Positions 40,016 to 50,782 of a stretch of DNA of 64,000 nucleotides are shown here, piece by piece. This DNA comes from Flaviflagellibacter deserti (GTDB taxonomy: Bacteria > Pseudomonadota > Alphaproteobacteria > Rhizobiales > Methylopilaceae). The stretch's first letter is position 1. Each line of letters begins with the position of its first letter. The position numbers and the translations under genes were made by a program. The stretch covers positions 1 to 64,000 of the forward strand of contig NZ_JBHSJF010000001.1 of NCBI RefSeq assembly GCF_042652085.1. The letters are read 5' to 3'. The notes below the pieces were generated by a model. The model was not told the DNA's origin and made no database searches. It saw only the letters and a program-made list of their open reading frames with translations.

Positions 40016-42169
40016 TCACCCCCGCGCCAGCGCAACCAGCCGGTCGACGCCCCGCGAATCCGCGAGCAGCGCCGCGAATTCCTTCGCCGTCAGGTCACTG
40101 AGCGCAACGTCCAGCCCTTCGCCCTCGGCCTCGTCGAGCTTTGCGAGGCCGATCGCGAGATCGCCGCTGATGCCGCCGGTCTTGCGCGTGCTGCGCGGCG
40201 GCAGCATCGCGCGATGGGCTTCGAGAAGGCGTTCGTCAGCGGCCAGAAGGCGCACGGCGCCGGGGTTTTCCGCGCCTTGCAGCTGAGCGCTCAGTTCCCG
40301 CGCGCGGACGAGCGCCCGCGGTGGCTGGGTTTCTTCCGGGATCAGGAACAGGCCGGCCTTTCGAAGGCCGATGCCGATGCCGCGCGTGGCGGTCAGTGCC
40401 GCAAGCGGGATCGCCAGGACCATGCCGACAATGACCGGCGTCATCCAGAGGAAGAGGGACGGCGCGACCGCGTAGGCGCCGACGGCGGTCAGGATGCCGA
40501 AGAGGGTGTGCCAGACATAGGACCGGACGACCTCGCGGAACGAGATCGAGCCGTCGTCGCGGCGCTGCGGCTTCCAGCCGGCGTCCCTGCCGATCAGGAT
40601 TTCGACCACGGCGACCGACTGGATCAGCATCATCACCGGCGCGATCAGGCCGGAAATGAGCGTCTCCAGCAGCATGCTGAAGAAGGAGCGGACGGCGCCG
40701 CCCGAGCCTCTCAGATCGTCCGGCCGGGTGAGCAGCGTGAAATAGCTCATGAGCTTTGGCAGGAGCAGGATCGCCATTGTGCCGACGAACACCCACGCTG
40801 CTCGCACGGGGTCCTGGGCCGGCCAGTTCGGAAAGAGCGTGAAGCCCTCGCCGAAATAGTCGGGCTGGATGAAGCGCGCCTGCAGCGAGATCAGGATGCC
40901 GGTGGCGAGAAACAGGAACCAGAGCGGCGCGGTGATGTAGGAGCCGATGCCGACGAGAAGATGCAGGCGCGAGACCCAGTGCAGGCCGCGTGCCGGCAGA
41001 ACGCCGATATGCTGCAGATTGCCCTGGCACCAGCGCCGGTCGCGGATCGCGACGTCGGTAAGCGAGGGCGGACTCTCCTCGTATGAGCCCTTGAGGCCCG
41101 GGATCATGTGGATCGCCCATCCCGCCCGGCGCATCAGAGCCGCCTCGATGAAGTCGTGGCTGAGGATATGGCCGCCAAACGGCGTGCGGCCGCTCAGGTG
41201 CGGCAGGCCGGCCTGTTCGGCGAAAGCCTTCGTCCGGATCGCGGCGTTATGGCCCCAGTAATTGCCTTCCGAACCGTGCCACCAGGCGATGCCGTGGGCG
41301 ATCAGCGGGCCGTAGACACGGCCGGCGAATTGCTGGAGGCGGGCGAACAAAGTCGAGCCGTTGACGATGATCGGCAGGGTCTGGATCAGGCCGACATCCG
41401 AGTGGTTTTCCATCGCGGAGGCCATCCGGACCAGCGCGTCGGCGGTCATGACGCTGTCGGCGTCGAGGATGATCATCGTCTCGTAGGCGCCGCCGAAGCG
41501 CTTCACCCAGTCCGATATGTTGCCGGCCTTGCGCTCCACGTTTTTGTGGCGCCGGCGGTAGAAGATGCGTCCGTGCCCGCCGGTGCGGTCGCGAAGTGCG
41601 AGGAACGCGGCCTCCTCCTCGACCCAGACGTTTGCGTCGGTCGTGTCGCTGAGGATGAACATGTCGAAGTGTTCGAGCCGGCCGGCGGCCTGGAGATCCT
41701 CGTAGATCGCCTGCAGGCCAGCCATCGTGCGGGACGGGTCCTCGTTGTAGGTCGGCAGGAGAAGGGCGATCTTCGCCGTCAGTTCGGGGAGCGGAGCATC
41801 AGGATTGATGCCGAGACGCCAGCCGCCACGCCTGAGCAGCGAAAAGAAGCCGGGCAGTGCGCTCGCGAACGAGAACGCAATCCAGGAGAACAAGATCACG
41901 AAGGTGACGAGGACGAGGTGCTCGAGGAAGGTCAGTCCGGCGACGCTAAGAACGAGATACATCTCGTAGGCGCCCGCCGCCGACAGGATGAGCGCCGTCG
42001 TTATCACGAATAAGCGGCGCAGGCCGGCGAGCCGCGGCCAGGATGCCGGCTTTCCGTTGCGGGGCGGCCGCTGCCAAAGCGACTGAACCGGCATTTCCAG
42101 ATTGGTTTCGTCCGGAAGTGCGCGGAAGCCGACCGGCAATGCGGTCTGTGTCTCGGCTACGCCGTCCAT
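40016..42169 (-). CDS. opgH: Glucans biosynthesis glucosyltransferase MdoH/OpgH
   Basis: The 717-residue inner-membrane glycosyltransferase makes the beta-1,2 backbone of osmoregulated periplasmic glucans from UDP-glucose. The GT2 domain shows LLPTYNEDPSRTMAGL, ILDADSVMT (DxD-like) and the RRWCQGNLQH (QxxRW-type) motif. Several transmembrane helices flank it (around residues 53-110 and 395-600). It overlaps the end of opgG by 13 bases, so the two are translated from one message. Length is close to the family's usual size though shorter than E. coli OpgH (847). Confidence 0.94.
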   Translation of the reverse strand: MDGVAETQTALPVGFRALPDETNLEMPVQSLWQRPPRNGKPASWPRLAGLRRLFVITTALILSAAGAYEMYLVLSVAGLTFLEHLVLVTFVILFSWIAFSFASALPGFFSLLRRGGWRLGINPDAPLPELTAKIALLLPTYNEDPSRTMAGLQAIYEDLQAAGRLEHFDMFILSDTTDANVWVEEEAAFLALRDRTGGHGRIFYRRRHKNVERKAGNISDWVKRFGGAYETMIILDADSVMTADALVRMASAMENHSDVGLIQTLPIIVNGSTLFARLQQFAGRVYGPLIAHGIAWWHGSEGNYWGHNAAIRTKAFAEQAGLPHLSGRTPFGGHILSHDFIEAALMRRAGWAIHMIPGLKGSYEESPPSLTDVAIRDRRWCQGNLQHIGVLPARGLHWVSRLHLLVGIGSYITAPLWFLFLATGILISLQARFIQPDYFGEGFTLFPNWPAQDPVRAAWVFVGTMAILLLPKLMSYFTLLTRPDDLRGSGGAVRSFFSMLLETLISGLIAPVMMLIQSVAVVEILIGRDAGWKPQRRDDGSISFREVVRSYVWHTLFGILTAVGAYAVAPSLFLWMTPVIVGMVLAIPLAALTATRGIGIGLRKAGLFLIPEETQPPRALVRARELSAQLQGAENPGAVRLLAADERLLEAHRAMLPPRSTRKTGGISGDLAIGLAKLDEAEGEGLDVALSDLTAKEFAALLADSRGVDRLVALARG

Positions 42170-43683
42170 CGATAGATCCAGACTTCCGAGAGCGGTTGAT
42201 CGGCGCGGAAAAGCTGGGCGCGCATTTCAACCAGCGGCTCGTCGTCGGGATCGAGCTGGAAGCTCAGCCGCCAGCCGCCGGTTTCGGAATTCGGCTGCAA
42301 CACGACATTGCTGAGTTTGCCGGGGTTTGCGGAGATGACCGGCTTCACCTGATCGTCGAGCTGGAGGTCCTTGATCCTGGCGCCCGCGATGTCGATCACG
42401 AACAGGCGGTTGTCTCCCGCGGCACCCATGCGCGTGTCGTGGAAGGTCAGGAGATCCGATTGGTCGAACGGATTGGGTCCGCACCAGTGCATGCGGTAGT
42501 TGTAGAGGTATTCCGCCCCTTTGCGGAGCGGTTCCTTGGGCCTCCAGAACGCGGCGATGTTGTCGTGGATCTCTTCCTTGGTGGGAATCTCGACGAGGTA
42601 GACCGCGCCTTCGCCCCAGTCGCCGATCGGCTCGATCCAGAGCGACGGCCGCTTTTCGTAGCGGGCTTCGAGGTCGTCGAAATCCCAGAAATTGCGGTGG
42701 CGCTGCATCAGCCCGAAGCCACGCGGATTGGCGTCGCCGAAGACGCTGATCTGCAGCTGGTTCGGATTAGTCAGCGGCCGCCAGAGGCGTTCGCCGCGGC
42801 CGTTCCAGAGCGCTAAGCCGTCGGAATCGTGCACGGCCGAACGGAAGTCGTCGACGTCCGAACGATCGTTCGGACCGAAGAAGAACATGCTGGTCAGCGG
42901 ACCGAGGCCGGCCTGTTCGACGTCCTGGCGAGGATAGATCGCCATCTCGACGTCGAAAATCGTGGTGTCGCCCGGGCGGATGGTGAAGCGGTAGGAGGCA
43001 GACGCCGACTTGGAATCCAGCAAAGCGTGCACGACGATGGACGAGGTGCCCTTCGCCGGGCGCTCGATCCAGAAGCTGCGGAAGACCGGGAATTCCTCGC
43101 CTTCGGGACTCGCCGTGTTGATGGCGAGGCCGCGCGCGGACAGGCCGTAGCCCTGGCCCTTGGCGAGCGAACGGAAATAGCTCGCGCCGAGGAAAGCGGC
43201 GATCTCGTCGTAATAGTCCGGCCGGTTGATCGGGCCATGCAGACGGAAGCCGGCGAAGCCGAGATTGACGTTCGGCGGCGGCGGGGTGACCTGGCCGAAG
43301 GTGAACAGGTCGCGCGAATAAACGAGCGGGCGAGCCTGCCCCTCCGCGACGACGAAGATGTCGACCCGGTTCGAATAGAGGAAGCCGCGGTGAAAGAGCT
43401 GGACCTCGAAAGGCAGGCCCTCGCCGCGCCAGATCGCCCGCTCCGGAACGAAGCGGAGATCGCGATAGCGGTCGTAGGGCAGGTCCTTGAGTTCGTCCGG
43501 CAGGCCGGTATCGGGCGCCTTGTAGGGCTTCGACGCCATGTCGCGCGCGATCTGGCGAACCTGGGAGGCGTTGAACGGCGCGGCGTCTCCCGTCTGCGCG
43601 AGCGGGATTTCGGCGAGTTGTGCGAAAAGGCCCGCACCAAATGGGAGCGCAGCGGCTCCGAGGATGAGGTCGCGACGACGCAA
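42157..43683 (-). CDS. opgG: Glucan biosynthesis protein OpgG (MdoG)
   Basis: The 508-residue periplasmic protein is the OpgG-type partner of OpgH, needed for branching or release of periplasmic glucans. The family sequence runs from PYDRYRDLRFVPERAIWR through FRLHGPINRPDYYDEIAAFLGASYFRSL to YNYRMHWCGPNPF and the Ig-like C-terminus. The start is probably the TTG at 43683, giving RRRDLILGAAALPFG, a Tat-type leader; GGAAAG lies eight bases upstream. No ATG suits this frame, and the frame continues open to 44082 into tilS. Divergent tilS begins about 200 bases away. Confidence 0.9.
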   Translation of the reverse strand: MRRRDLILGAAALPFGAGLFAQLAEIPLAQTGDAAPFNASQVRQIARDMASKPYKAPDTGLPDELKDLPYDRYRDLRFVPERAIWRGEGLPFEVQLFHRGFLYSNRVDIFVVAEGQARPLVYSRDLFTFGQVTPPPPNVNLGFAGFRLHGPINRPDYYDEIAAFLGASYFRSLAKGQGYGLSARGLAINTASPEGEEFPVFRSFWIERPAKGTSSIVVHALLDSKSASASYRFTIRPGDTTIFDVEMAIYPRQDVEQAGLGPLTSMFFFGPNDRSDVDDFRSAVHDSDGLALWNGRGERLWRPLTNPNQLQISVFGDANPRGFGLMQRHRNFWDFDDLEARYEKRPSLWIEPIGDWGEGAVYLVEIPTKEEIHDNIAAFWRPKEPLRKGAEYLYNYRMHWCGPNPFDQSDLLTFHDTRMGAAGDNRLFVIDIAGARIKDLQLDDQVKPVISANPGKLSNVVLQPNSETGGWRLSFQLDPDDEPLVEMRAQLFRADQPLSEVWIYRWTA

Positions 43684-43910
43684 AGGACTTACTTTCCGAA
43701 ACAGGGCATAAGACTGCGAGCGGCCCGTACTCTCGCAGCGCCGAACGTATAATGAGGGGCCATGCCGCCGGTTCCACTCCACTGAAAGGTCATGCGCAAC
43801 TTTTTCCGGCAACAGATAAAAGTAAGGGATGTGCCTGATGACTGTGTCGGGGCGACAGCGGCAATTCCGTGACCAACAGCATGGCCTTGCCTGATTCCGA
43901 AGGAGGCGCA

Positions 43911-44915
43911 GTGCCGCGCCCCGGCGGACCGGTGACCGAAGAGGAGGCGGCTGCGCTTTTTCAGCCGCTCGAAGGGTCCGTCGGCGTGCTCGCCGCAGTC
44001 TCGGGCGGCGCGGACTCGACCGCCCTCCTGCTTCTCCTCGCCAGATGGTCCAGCAATCGGGGGTTGCGACTTTGCGCCGCAACTATCGATCACGGGCTGC
44101 GGCCGGAGTCCGGAGACGAAGCGGAAAAGGTCGCGGCGCTCGCAAGATTACTCGGCATCGACCATCGGACGCTGCGCTGGACGGGCGCCAAGCCCGTTTC
44201 CTCTATCGAGAAAGCGGCCCGCACCGCGCGATATCGATTGCTGATGGAATACGCCGCCGAGATCGGCGCCCTGCATCTCGTAACCGCTCATACGCTCGAC
44301 GATCAGGCGGAGACCGTGCTGATGCGGCTGGCTGCTGGGTCGGGCCCCGCCGGGCTGGCCGGGATGCGGCCGGTGAGCGCGCGCGGCGATCTGATCCATG
44401 TCCGGCCGCTGCTCGGCGTTCCGAAAACGCGGTTGATCGCGACCTGCGACGCGGCGGGCGTGTCCTGGAGCGAGGATGCCAGCAATGCCGATCCGAGGTT
44501 CGCGCGCGCCCGCCTGAGAGCGGGCCGCGACGTACTCGACCGCGAGGGATTGACCGCCGAGCGGCTGGCGGTGCTGGCGCGCCGGATGGCGCGGGCCGAT
44601 GTCGCGATCGAGCAGGCCGTCGATAATGTCTGGGCCGGTTTGGCGATGAGCGGGCCGGCGCAGACGCGGATCGACGGCGCGTCATTCCTCGCTCTGCCGG
44701 AGGAGATCGGACTGCGGATGATGCTGAGGGCGGTCGGGAAGCACGGCGACGGGACGTCCGAGCGCCTGAAACGGGGCGAAGCGCTGTTCGACGCCGTTCG
44801 TGATGCTCTCCAGGCGGGGAAATCCCTGGGGCGGACGCTCGGCGGAGCGCGCGTCGCAGTCAGCAAAGGTCAACTGGTGATTTCCACAGCGCCGCCACGT
44901 CGAGAAACTGTGTGA
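43911..44915 (+). CDS. tilS: tRNA(Ile)-lysidine synthetase TilS
   Basis: The enzyme (334 residues from the chosen start) attaches lysine to C34 of tRNA-Ile(CAU), making it read AUA. The PP-loop ATP motif AVSGGADSTALLLLL and the following TIDHGLRPES, EKAARTARYRLLMEYA and TAHTLDDQAETVLMRLAAGSG segments are diagnostic. I prefer the GTG at 43911, which has AGGAGG four bases upstream, over the earlier in-frame GTG at 43869. Essential in most bacteria. It precedes ftsH by about 150 bases, the usual order. Confidence 0.92.
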   Translation: MPRPGGPVTEEEAAALFQPLEGSVGVLAAVSGGADSTALLLLLARWSSNRGLRLCAATIDHGLRPESGDEAEKVAALARLLGIDHRTLRWTGAKPVSSIEKAARTARYRLLMEYAAEIGALHLVTAHTLDDQAETVLMRLAAGSGPAGLAGMRPVSARGDLIHVRPLLGVPKTRLIATCDAAGVSWSEDASNADPRFARARLRAGRDVLDREGLTAERLAVLARRMARADVAIEQAVDNVWAGLAMSGPAQTRIDGASFLALPEEIGLRMMLRAVGKHGDGTSERLKRGEALFDAVRDALQAGKSLGRTLGGARVAVSKGQLVISTAPPRRETV

Positions 44916-45068
44916 GCCTTCAGGAAACCATTTTGTGGTTTGATGGATATCAGTAGCCGGAAAACCGGCCGGCTCTATCTGTTCTTGTGAAGGACGGAGA
45001 GGAACCTTACATTTCCGGTCGGGACTGTCCCGCCCGGACGCTCTAGGGAGCGCCGCCCCGAAAGGCTC

Positions 45069-46994
<1,926 letters not shown>

Positions 46995-47008
46995 CGCGGT
47001 AGAAATGA

Positions 47009-47037
47009 GAAAAGCCCGGCTTCGGCCGGGCTTTTTG
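47009..47037 (+). terminator. Rho-independent terminator after ftsH
   Basis: Arms aaagcccggc and gccgggcttttt with a short loop, followed by more T residues, form a canonical terminator 15 bases after the ftsH stop codon. Confidence 0.9.
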
Positions 47038-47051
47038 TTTTTTGGGGGGTC

Positions 47052-47185
47052 GCCTCTCCCAGTGGGAGAGGTCGGCGCAAAGCGGCAGCTTTGGCCGGGT
47101 GAGGGGTTGGGCCTATCGAGAGGGTGTACCCCTCACCCCGCTCACACCTGCCGGTGTGTGTCGGCCCTTTCCCCTGAGGAAAGGG
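47052..47185. repeat. Dispersed repeat family C, divergent subtype, copy 4
   Basis: It begins cctctcccagtgggagagg and ends cctttcccctgaggaaaggg, with agctttggccgggtgaggggttggg and tacccctcaccccgctc shared with 29066-29194. Its right 44 bases are inside the reading frame of the acetyltransferase gene on the minus strand. Confidence 0.8.
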
Positions 47186-47663
47186 TGCCGAGCCGCTTCT
47201 CGTAGCGACAGACATCCAGATTGAATGGTCCTTCAGACGTTTCGATCTCGTTGGAAAATGTCCCGATCCGCCGCCAGCCGCGTTTCTCGTAGAAGCGAGC
47301 CGCGCGTTCGTTTCCGATGGCGCAGGCAAGCCAAGCCGTTTCTACGCCGCTTGCGGCCAACCGTGTCTCGGCGTCTTCGATCAGCGTGACGGCGACGCCC
47401 TTTCCCCGCGCATCGGCCGCGACGAAGAGCTGATAAAGCTCGTCGTCCTTGACGATCGCGAAGCCGATCGGCGCGCCTTCCGGGCCGACGACGCGGATGC
47501 GGGGCAGGGCCGCGGCCAATCTCTCCGCGAAGCTTTGTTCGGTGCGGAGACGTGTCAGTTCGGCCGGCATCAGCGCCGCATGGGCATCCTGCCAGCCGTT
47601 GTACCAGAGCTTGGCCAGCGCGGGGATTTCGCCAGGCAAAGCGGCTCTCACATGCATCGTCAT
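47142..47663 (-). CDS. GNAT family N-acetyltransferase
   Basis: The 173-residue protein has the GNAT acetyl-CoA binding core (LFVAADARGKGVAVTLIEDAETRL, the A motif, residues about 92-115) and the C-terminal NERAARFYEKRGW strand. The substrate is unknown. The last 15 or so residues (GTLSSGERADTHRQV) are encoded by a family C repeat, so the natural C-terminus was probably altered when the repeat arrived. It starts with an ATGA overlap with the stop of the O-acetyltransferase gene upstream, so the two are coupled. Confidence 0.87.
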   Translation of the reverse strand: MTMHVRAALPGEIPALAKLWYNGWQDAHAALMPAELTRLRTEQSFAERLAAALPRIRVVGPEGAPIGFAIVKDDELYQLFVAADARGKGVAVTLIEDAETRLAASGVETAWLACAIGNERAARFYEKRGWRRIGTFSNEIETSEGPFNLDVCRYEKRLGTLSSGERADTHRQV

Positions 47664-48214
47664 GCTTTACGCAACACCCGTGCCGGATTGCCCGCGACCG
47701 TCGCGCCTTTCGGCACGTCACGGGTCACGACGGCGCCGGCGCCGATGATCGCGTCGTCACCGACGGTGATACCCGGGAGGATGATCGCCCCGCCGCCGAT
47801 CCAGACATTGGCACCGATCGTGATCGGCCGGCCGAATTCGAGGTCCTGTCGGCGCTGTTGGGGATCGCGCGGGTGATCGGCAGTCAGAATCTGGACGTTC
47901 GGGCCGATCTGGGTCTTCGCGCCGATGCGGATTTCGGCGACGTCCAGCAGGACGCAATTGAAATTGAGGAAGACGCCTTCGCCGAGATGCACGTTCCAGC
48001 CATAGTCGACATAGACCGGCGCGCGGACGGTCGCGCCGTTCGAAGTGCCCATCAGTTCAGCCAGCCGGGCACAGCGCAGTTCCCCTTCCTGAGCAGGGGT
48101 GGCGTTATAACGGTCCATCGCCGCGCGGCTCTTCATCTGCTCGGCGAACAACGCGCTGTCGGTACGATAGAAATCGCCCGCAAGCATCTTCTCCTTCTCG
48201 GTCCTTTTATCCAC
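47660..48214 (-). CDS. Maltose/galactoside O-acetyltransferase-type hexapeptide enzyme
   Basis: The 184-residue protein is a left-handed beta-helix acetyltransferase of the LacA/Maa/NodL group. It has a helical Mac domain (MLAGDFYRTDSALFAEQMKSRAAMDRYN), hexapeptide repeats (GAKTQIGPNVQIL, IGANVWIGGGAIILPGITVGDDAIIGAGAVV) and a VPKGATVAGNPARVL end. It acetylates sugars or sugar-containing products using acetyl-CoA. I chose the GTG at 48214 with GGGAGAG just upstream; an ATG at 48187 is possible. It precedes the GNAT gene with a 4-base overlap and diverges from glmM. Confidence 0.88.
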   Translation of the reverse strand: MDKRTEKEKMLAGDFYRTDSALFAEQMKSRAAMDRYNATPAQEGELRCARLAELMGTSNGATVRAPVYVDYGWNVHLGEGVFLNFNCVLLDVAEIRIGAKTQIGPNVQILTADHPRDPQQRRQDLEFGRPITIGANVWIGGGAIILPGITVGDDAIIGAGAVVTRDVPKGATVAGNPARVLRKA

Positions 48215-48313
48215 GCAACTCTCCCTGCCGTAACGAACGCTCACGATTCTTGAACCATGACCCCCTCATAATGGGCTATACCGGCGTCAAATCATGACGG
48301 TTGAGAGACAGGG

Positions 48314-49660
48314 ATGACCCGCAAATATTTCGGTACCGACGGCATTCGCGGTCGCGCGAACACCCCGCCGATCACGCCCGATCTCGCACTGAGGGTCGGC
48401 ATGGCCGCCGGCCTGATCTTCAATCGCGGCGAGTATCGCCACCGCGTCGTCATCGGCAAGGATACCCGTCTGTCGGGGTACATGATCGAGACTGCGATGG
48501 TGTCCGGTTTCACCGCCGTCGGCATGGACGTTCTTCAGGTCGGCCCGATGCCGACCCCGGCGATCGCGATGCTGACGCGGTCGATGCGCGCCGATCTCGG
48601 CGTGATGATCTCCGCCTCGCACAATCCTTACGACGATAACGGCATCAAGCTGTTTGGCCCCGACGGCTACAAGCTCTCCGACGAGATCGAACTCGAGATC
48701 GAGGCCCTGCTCGACGCCGATCTCGGCCCGCGTCTCGCCAAGTCCGCGGACCTCGGCCGTGCCCGCCGTATCGAGGGTGTGCACGACCGCTATATCGAAT
48801 TCGCCAAGCGCACTCTGTCGCGCGACATCAGCTTTGAGGGCATGCGTGTCGTCGTCGATTGTGCCAATGGCGCAGGTTACAAAGTCACGCCCGCTGCCTT
48901 CTGGGAGCTTGGCGCCGACGTCGTGACGATCGGTGCGGATCCTGACGGCTTCAACATCAATCGCGATGTTGGCTCGACCGCACCTGCCGCTCTCTGCCAG
49001 AAGGTGAGGGAGGTTCGCGCCGATATCGGCATCGCGCTGGATGGCGACGCCGACCGTTTGATCCTCGTCGACGAAAAGGGCCATGTGATCGACGGCGATC
49101 AGCTGATGGCGGTGATCGCCACGAGCTGGGCCGAGGACGGCCGGCTGTCGAAGCCCGGTATCGTCGCGACCGTGATGTCCAATCTCGGGCTCGAGCGCTA
49201 CCTGCACGGCCTGGGCCTCAATCTTGTGCGCACGCCGGTCGGCGACCGCTATGTCTCCGAGGCCATGCGCGAGCAGGGCTACAATCTTGGCGGCGAGCAG
49301 TCCGGTCACATCATCCTGTCCGATTACACAACGACCGGTGACGGCCTTCTGGCGGCGCTGCAGACGCTCGCGATGGTCAAGAAGACGGGCAAGCCAGCTT
49401 CCGAGTCCTGCCATCTTTTCGAAGCGCTGCCGCAGATCCTGAAGAACGTCCGCTACCGCTCCGGTAAGCCACTGGAGCAGGCGCATGTCGTCTCCGCCAT
49501 CGAGGCGGCGACGCGGCGGCTCGGCACCGAGGGGCGCCTGGTCATCCGTCCGTCCGGCACCGAGCCGGTGATTCGCGTGATGGCCGAAGGCGACGATCGA
49601 GATCTCGTCGAGACCGTTGTCGATGATGTCATCGGCGCGCTTTCCAGCGTTGCCGCCTGA
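48314..49660 (+). CDS. glmM: Phosphoglucosamine mutase GlmM
   Basis: The 448-residue enzyme interconverts glucosamine 6-phosphate and glucosamine 1-phosphate on the way to UDP-GlcNAc for peptidoglycan and lipopolysaccharide. The N-terminus RKYFGTDGIRGRANTPPITPD, the active serine loop ISASHNPYDDNGIK, the metal loop DGDADR and the phosphate-binding RPSGTEPVIRVM are all present. It is the usual neighbour of ftsH in this class; here two acetyltransferase genes on the other strand intervene. GAGAGACAGGG upstream serves as the ribosome binding site. Confidence 0.96.
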   Translation: MTRKYFGTDGIRGRANTPPITPDLALRVGMAAGLIFNRGEYRHRVVIGKDTRLSGYMIETAMVSGFTAVGMDVLQVGPMPTPAIAMLTRSMRADLGVMISASHNPYDDNGIKLFGPDGYKLSDEIELEIEALLDADLGPRLAKSADLGRARRIEGVHDRYIEFAKRTLSRDISFEGMRVVVDCANGAGYKVTPAAFWELGADVVTIGADPDGFNINRDVGSTAPAALCQKVREVRADIGIALDGDADRLILVDEKGHVIDGDQLMAVIATSWAEDGRLSKPGIVATVMSNLGLERYLHGLGLNLVRTPVGDRYVSEAMREQGYNLGGEQSGHIILSDYTTTGDGLLAALQTLAMVKKTGKPASESCHLFEALPQILKNVRYRSGKPLEQAHVVSAIEAATRRLGTEGRLVIRPSGTEPVIRVMAEGDDRDLVETVVDDVIGALSSVAA

Positions 49661-49829
49661 ACTGGACGTCCAATACTTTCTACCGCTTATATAGTTAACT
49701 ATCGTTAACCTATGAATTTGCGGCCGTCGTTAAGGTTAATCGGCTTTTAAGACTTAGCGTTGATATTCCCTTTCAAGTCGATCCGGCCGCTCGCGGGACA
49801 TCCGCGGCTCGGGAAAGGGAACGGGAGCT

Positions 49830-50624
49830 ATGTCAAAGTCCAAAATCTTCGCGGGAGCGGCGCTCGGCGTCGTTCTGCTGAGCCCGGTGGTGCACGCCGC
49901 CGACATGCCTGAATATATCGAGCCGGCACCGATCGAAGTCGCCGCGGGCGGCTGGTATCTACGCGGTGATATCGGCGCCAGCCATCAGGTTTCGGACGAT
50001 ATCGACAGTCCTTACTGGGACACCGTTACCAGCCCGACGTCATTCGTCGACCTTCACGATAGCCAGTGGGACCCGTCCTGGTTTATCAGCATCGGTTTCG
50101 GTTATCAGTTCAACGAATGGTTCCGGACCGACTTCACGGCGGAATATCGCGGCAAGTCCGATTTCTTCGGCACCGATAGCTACGACTTCGATACGACGAC
50201 CAATCCCGGCAGCGAAGGCGCGAACACCTTCACCGGCGACAAGAGCGAGTGGGTACTGCTCGCGAACGCCTATGTTGATCTCCCGTCGTACGGAATCATG
50301 ACGCCGTATCTCGGTGCCGGTATCGGCGCCGCCCGAATCGAGATTTCGGATTTCGTCGATTACAATCCGATCAACGGCGCGATTGGGCTCAGCGACGACA
50401 CCGCGACCTGGAATTTCGCCTGGGCCCTGCATGCCGGCCTGGCGTTTGAACTCAGCCAGAACTGGACTGTCGATCTGGCCTATCGCTTCCTCTACATGGG
50501 CGATGCCCAGACTGAAGACCTCCTGGCTCCGGACGGCAGCAACCCCACGCCCGGGAACTCGTTCCACTGGAACGACATCGCTTCGCACGACATCAAGCTC
50601 GGCGTGCGCTACACCTTCGACTGA
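49830..50624 (+). CDS. Outer membrane beta-barrel protein (Omp25/Omp31-like)
   Basis: The 264-residue protein has a Sec signal peptide (residues 1-23, ending VHAAD). A barrel domain with alternating strands follows: GWYLRGDIGASHQVSD near the start, WFISIGFGYQFNEWFRTDFTAEYRG, YLGAGIGAARIEI and DLAYRFLYMG, ending in the outer-membrane insertion signature HDIKLGVRYTFD with terminal aromatic-type residue. It resembles small surface antigens of Hyphomicrobiales, of structural or unknown role. It has a 170-base leader rich in ttaa motifs and ends at a clear terminator, so it is monocistronic. Confidence 0.88.
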   Translation: MSKSKIFAGAALGVVLLSPVVHAADMPEYIEPAPIEVAAGGWYLRGDIGASHQVSDDIDSPYWDTVTSPTSFVDLHDSQWDPSWFISIGFGYQFNEWFRTDFTAEYRGKSDFFGTDSYDFDTTTNPGSEGANTFTGDKSEWVLLANAYVDLPSYGIMTPYLGAGIGAARIEISDFVDYNPINGAIGLSDDTATWNFAWALHAGLAFELSQNWTVDLAYRFLYMGDAQTEDLLAPDGSNPTPGNSFHWNDIASHDIKLGVRYTFD

Positions 50625-50643
50625 GCGGTCGATCACTGTTCCG

Positions 50644-50672
50644 AAAAGCCCGGCCTTGTGCCGGGCTTTCTT
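50644..50672 (+). terminator. Rho-independent terminator after the Omp gene
   Basis: Arms aaaagcccggc and gccgggctttc around a short loop, 20 bases after the stop codon, form a normal terminator. Confidence 0.8.
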
Positions 50673-50710
50673 CGTTTCCGGGACAGTTCAGAAGTATTCT
50701 TGACTTTCGT

Positions 50711-50782
50711 CATCCCCCGCTTCAGTTTGTTCAGCGGGACACCCTTCCCCAACGAAGGGCATCTATCTGGAAGGATAGGGTG
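50711..50782 (+). ncRNA. serC leader RNA (conserved alphaproteobacterial motif)
   Basis: The 5' leader of serC has three hairpins in series: cccgc/gcggg (50716-50738), cccttc/gaaggg (50742-50759) and a weaker ctatc pairing that reaches the ribosome binding site (about 50763-50778). The block gcgggacacccttccccaac closely fits my memory of the published serC RNA motif of Rhizobiales. That motif is thought to be a cis-regulator of serine synthesis, and its ligand or mechanism is unproven. The last hairpin masks the ggataggg in front of the start codon. Confidence 0.75.

Noticed and set aside
49695..49708. CtrA-like site TTAA-N6-TTAA upstream of the Omp gene
   Set aside because: The CtrA full site needs a 7-base spacer. 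Here it is 6, and the area is simply rich in gttaac motifs.
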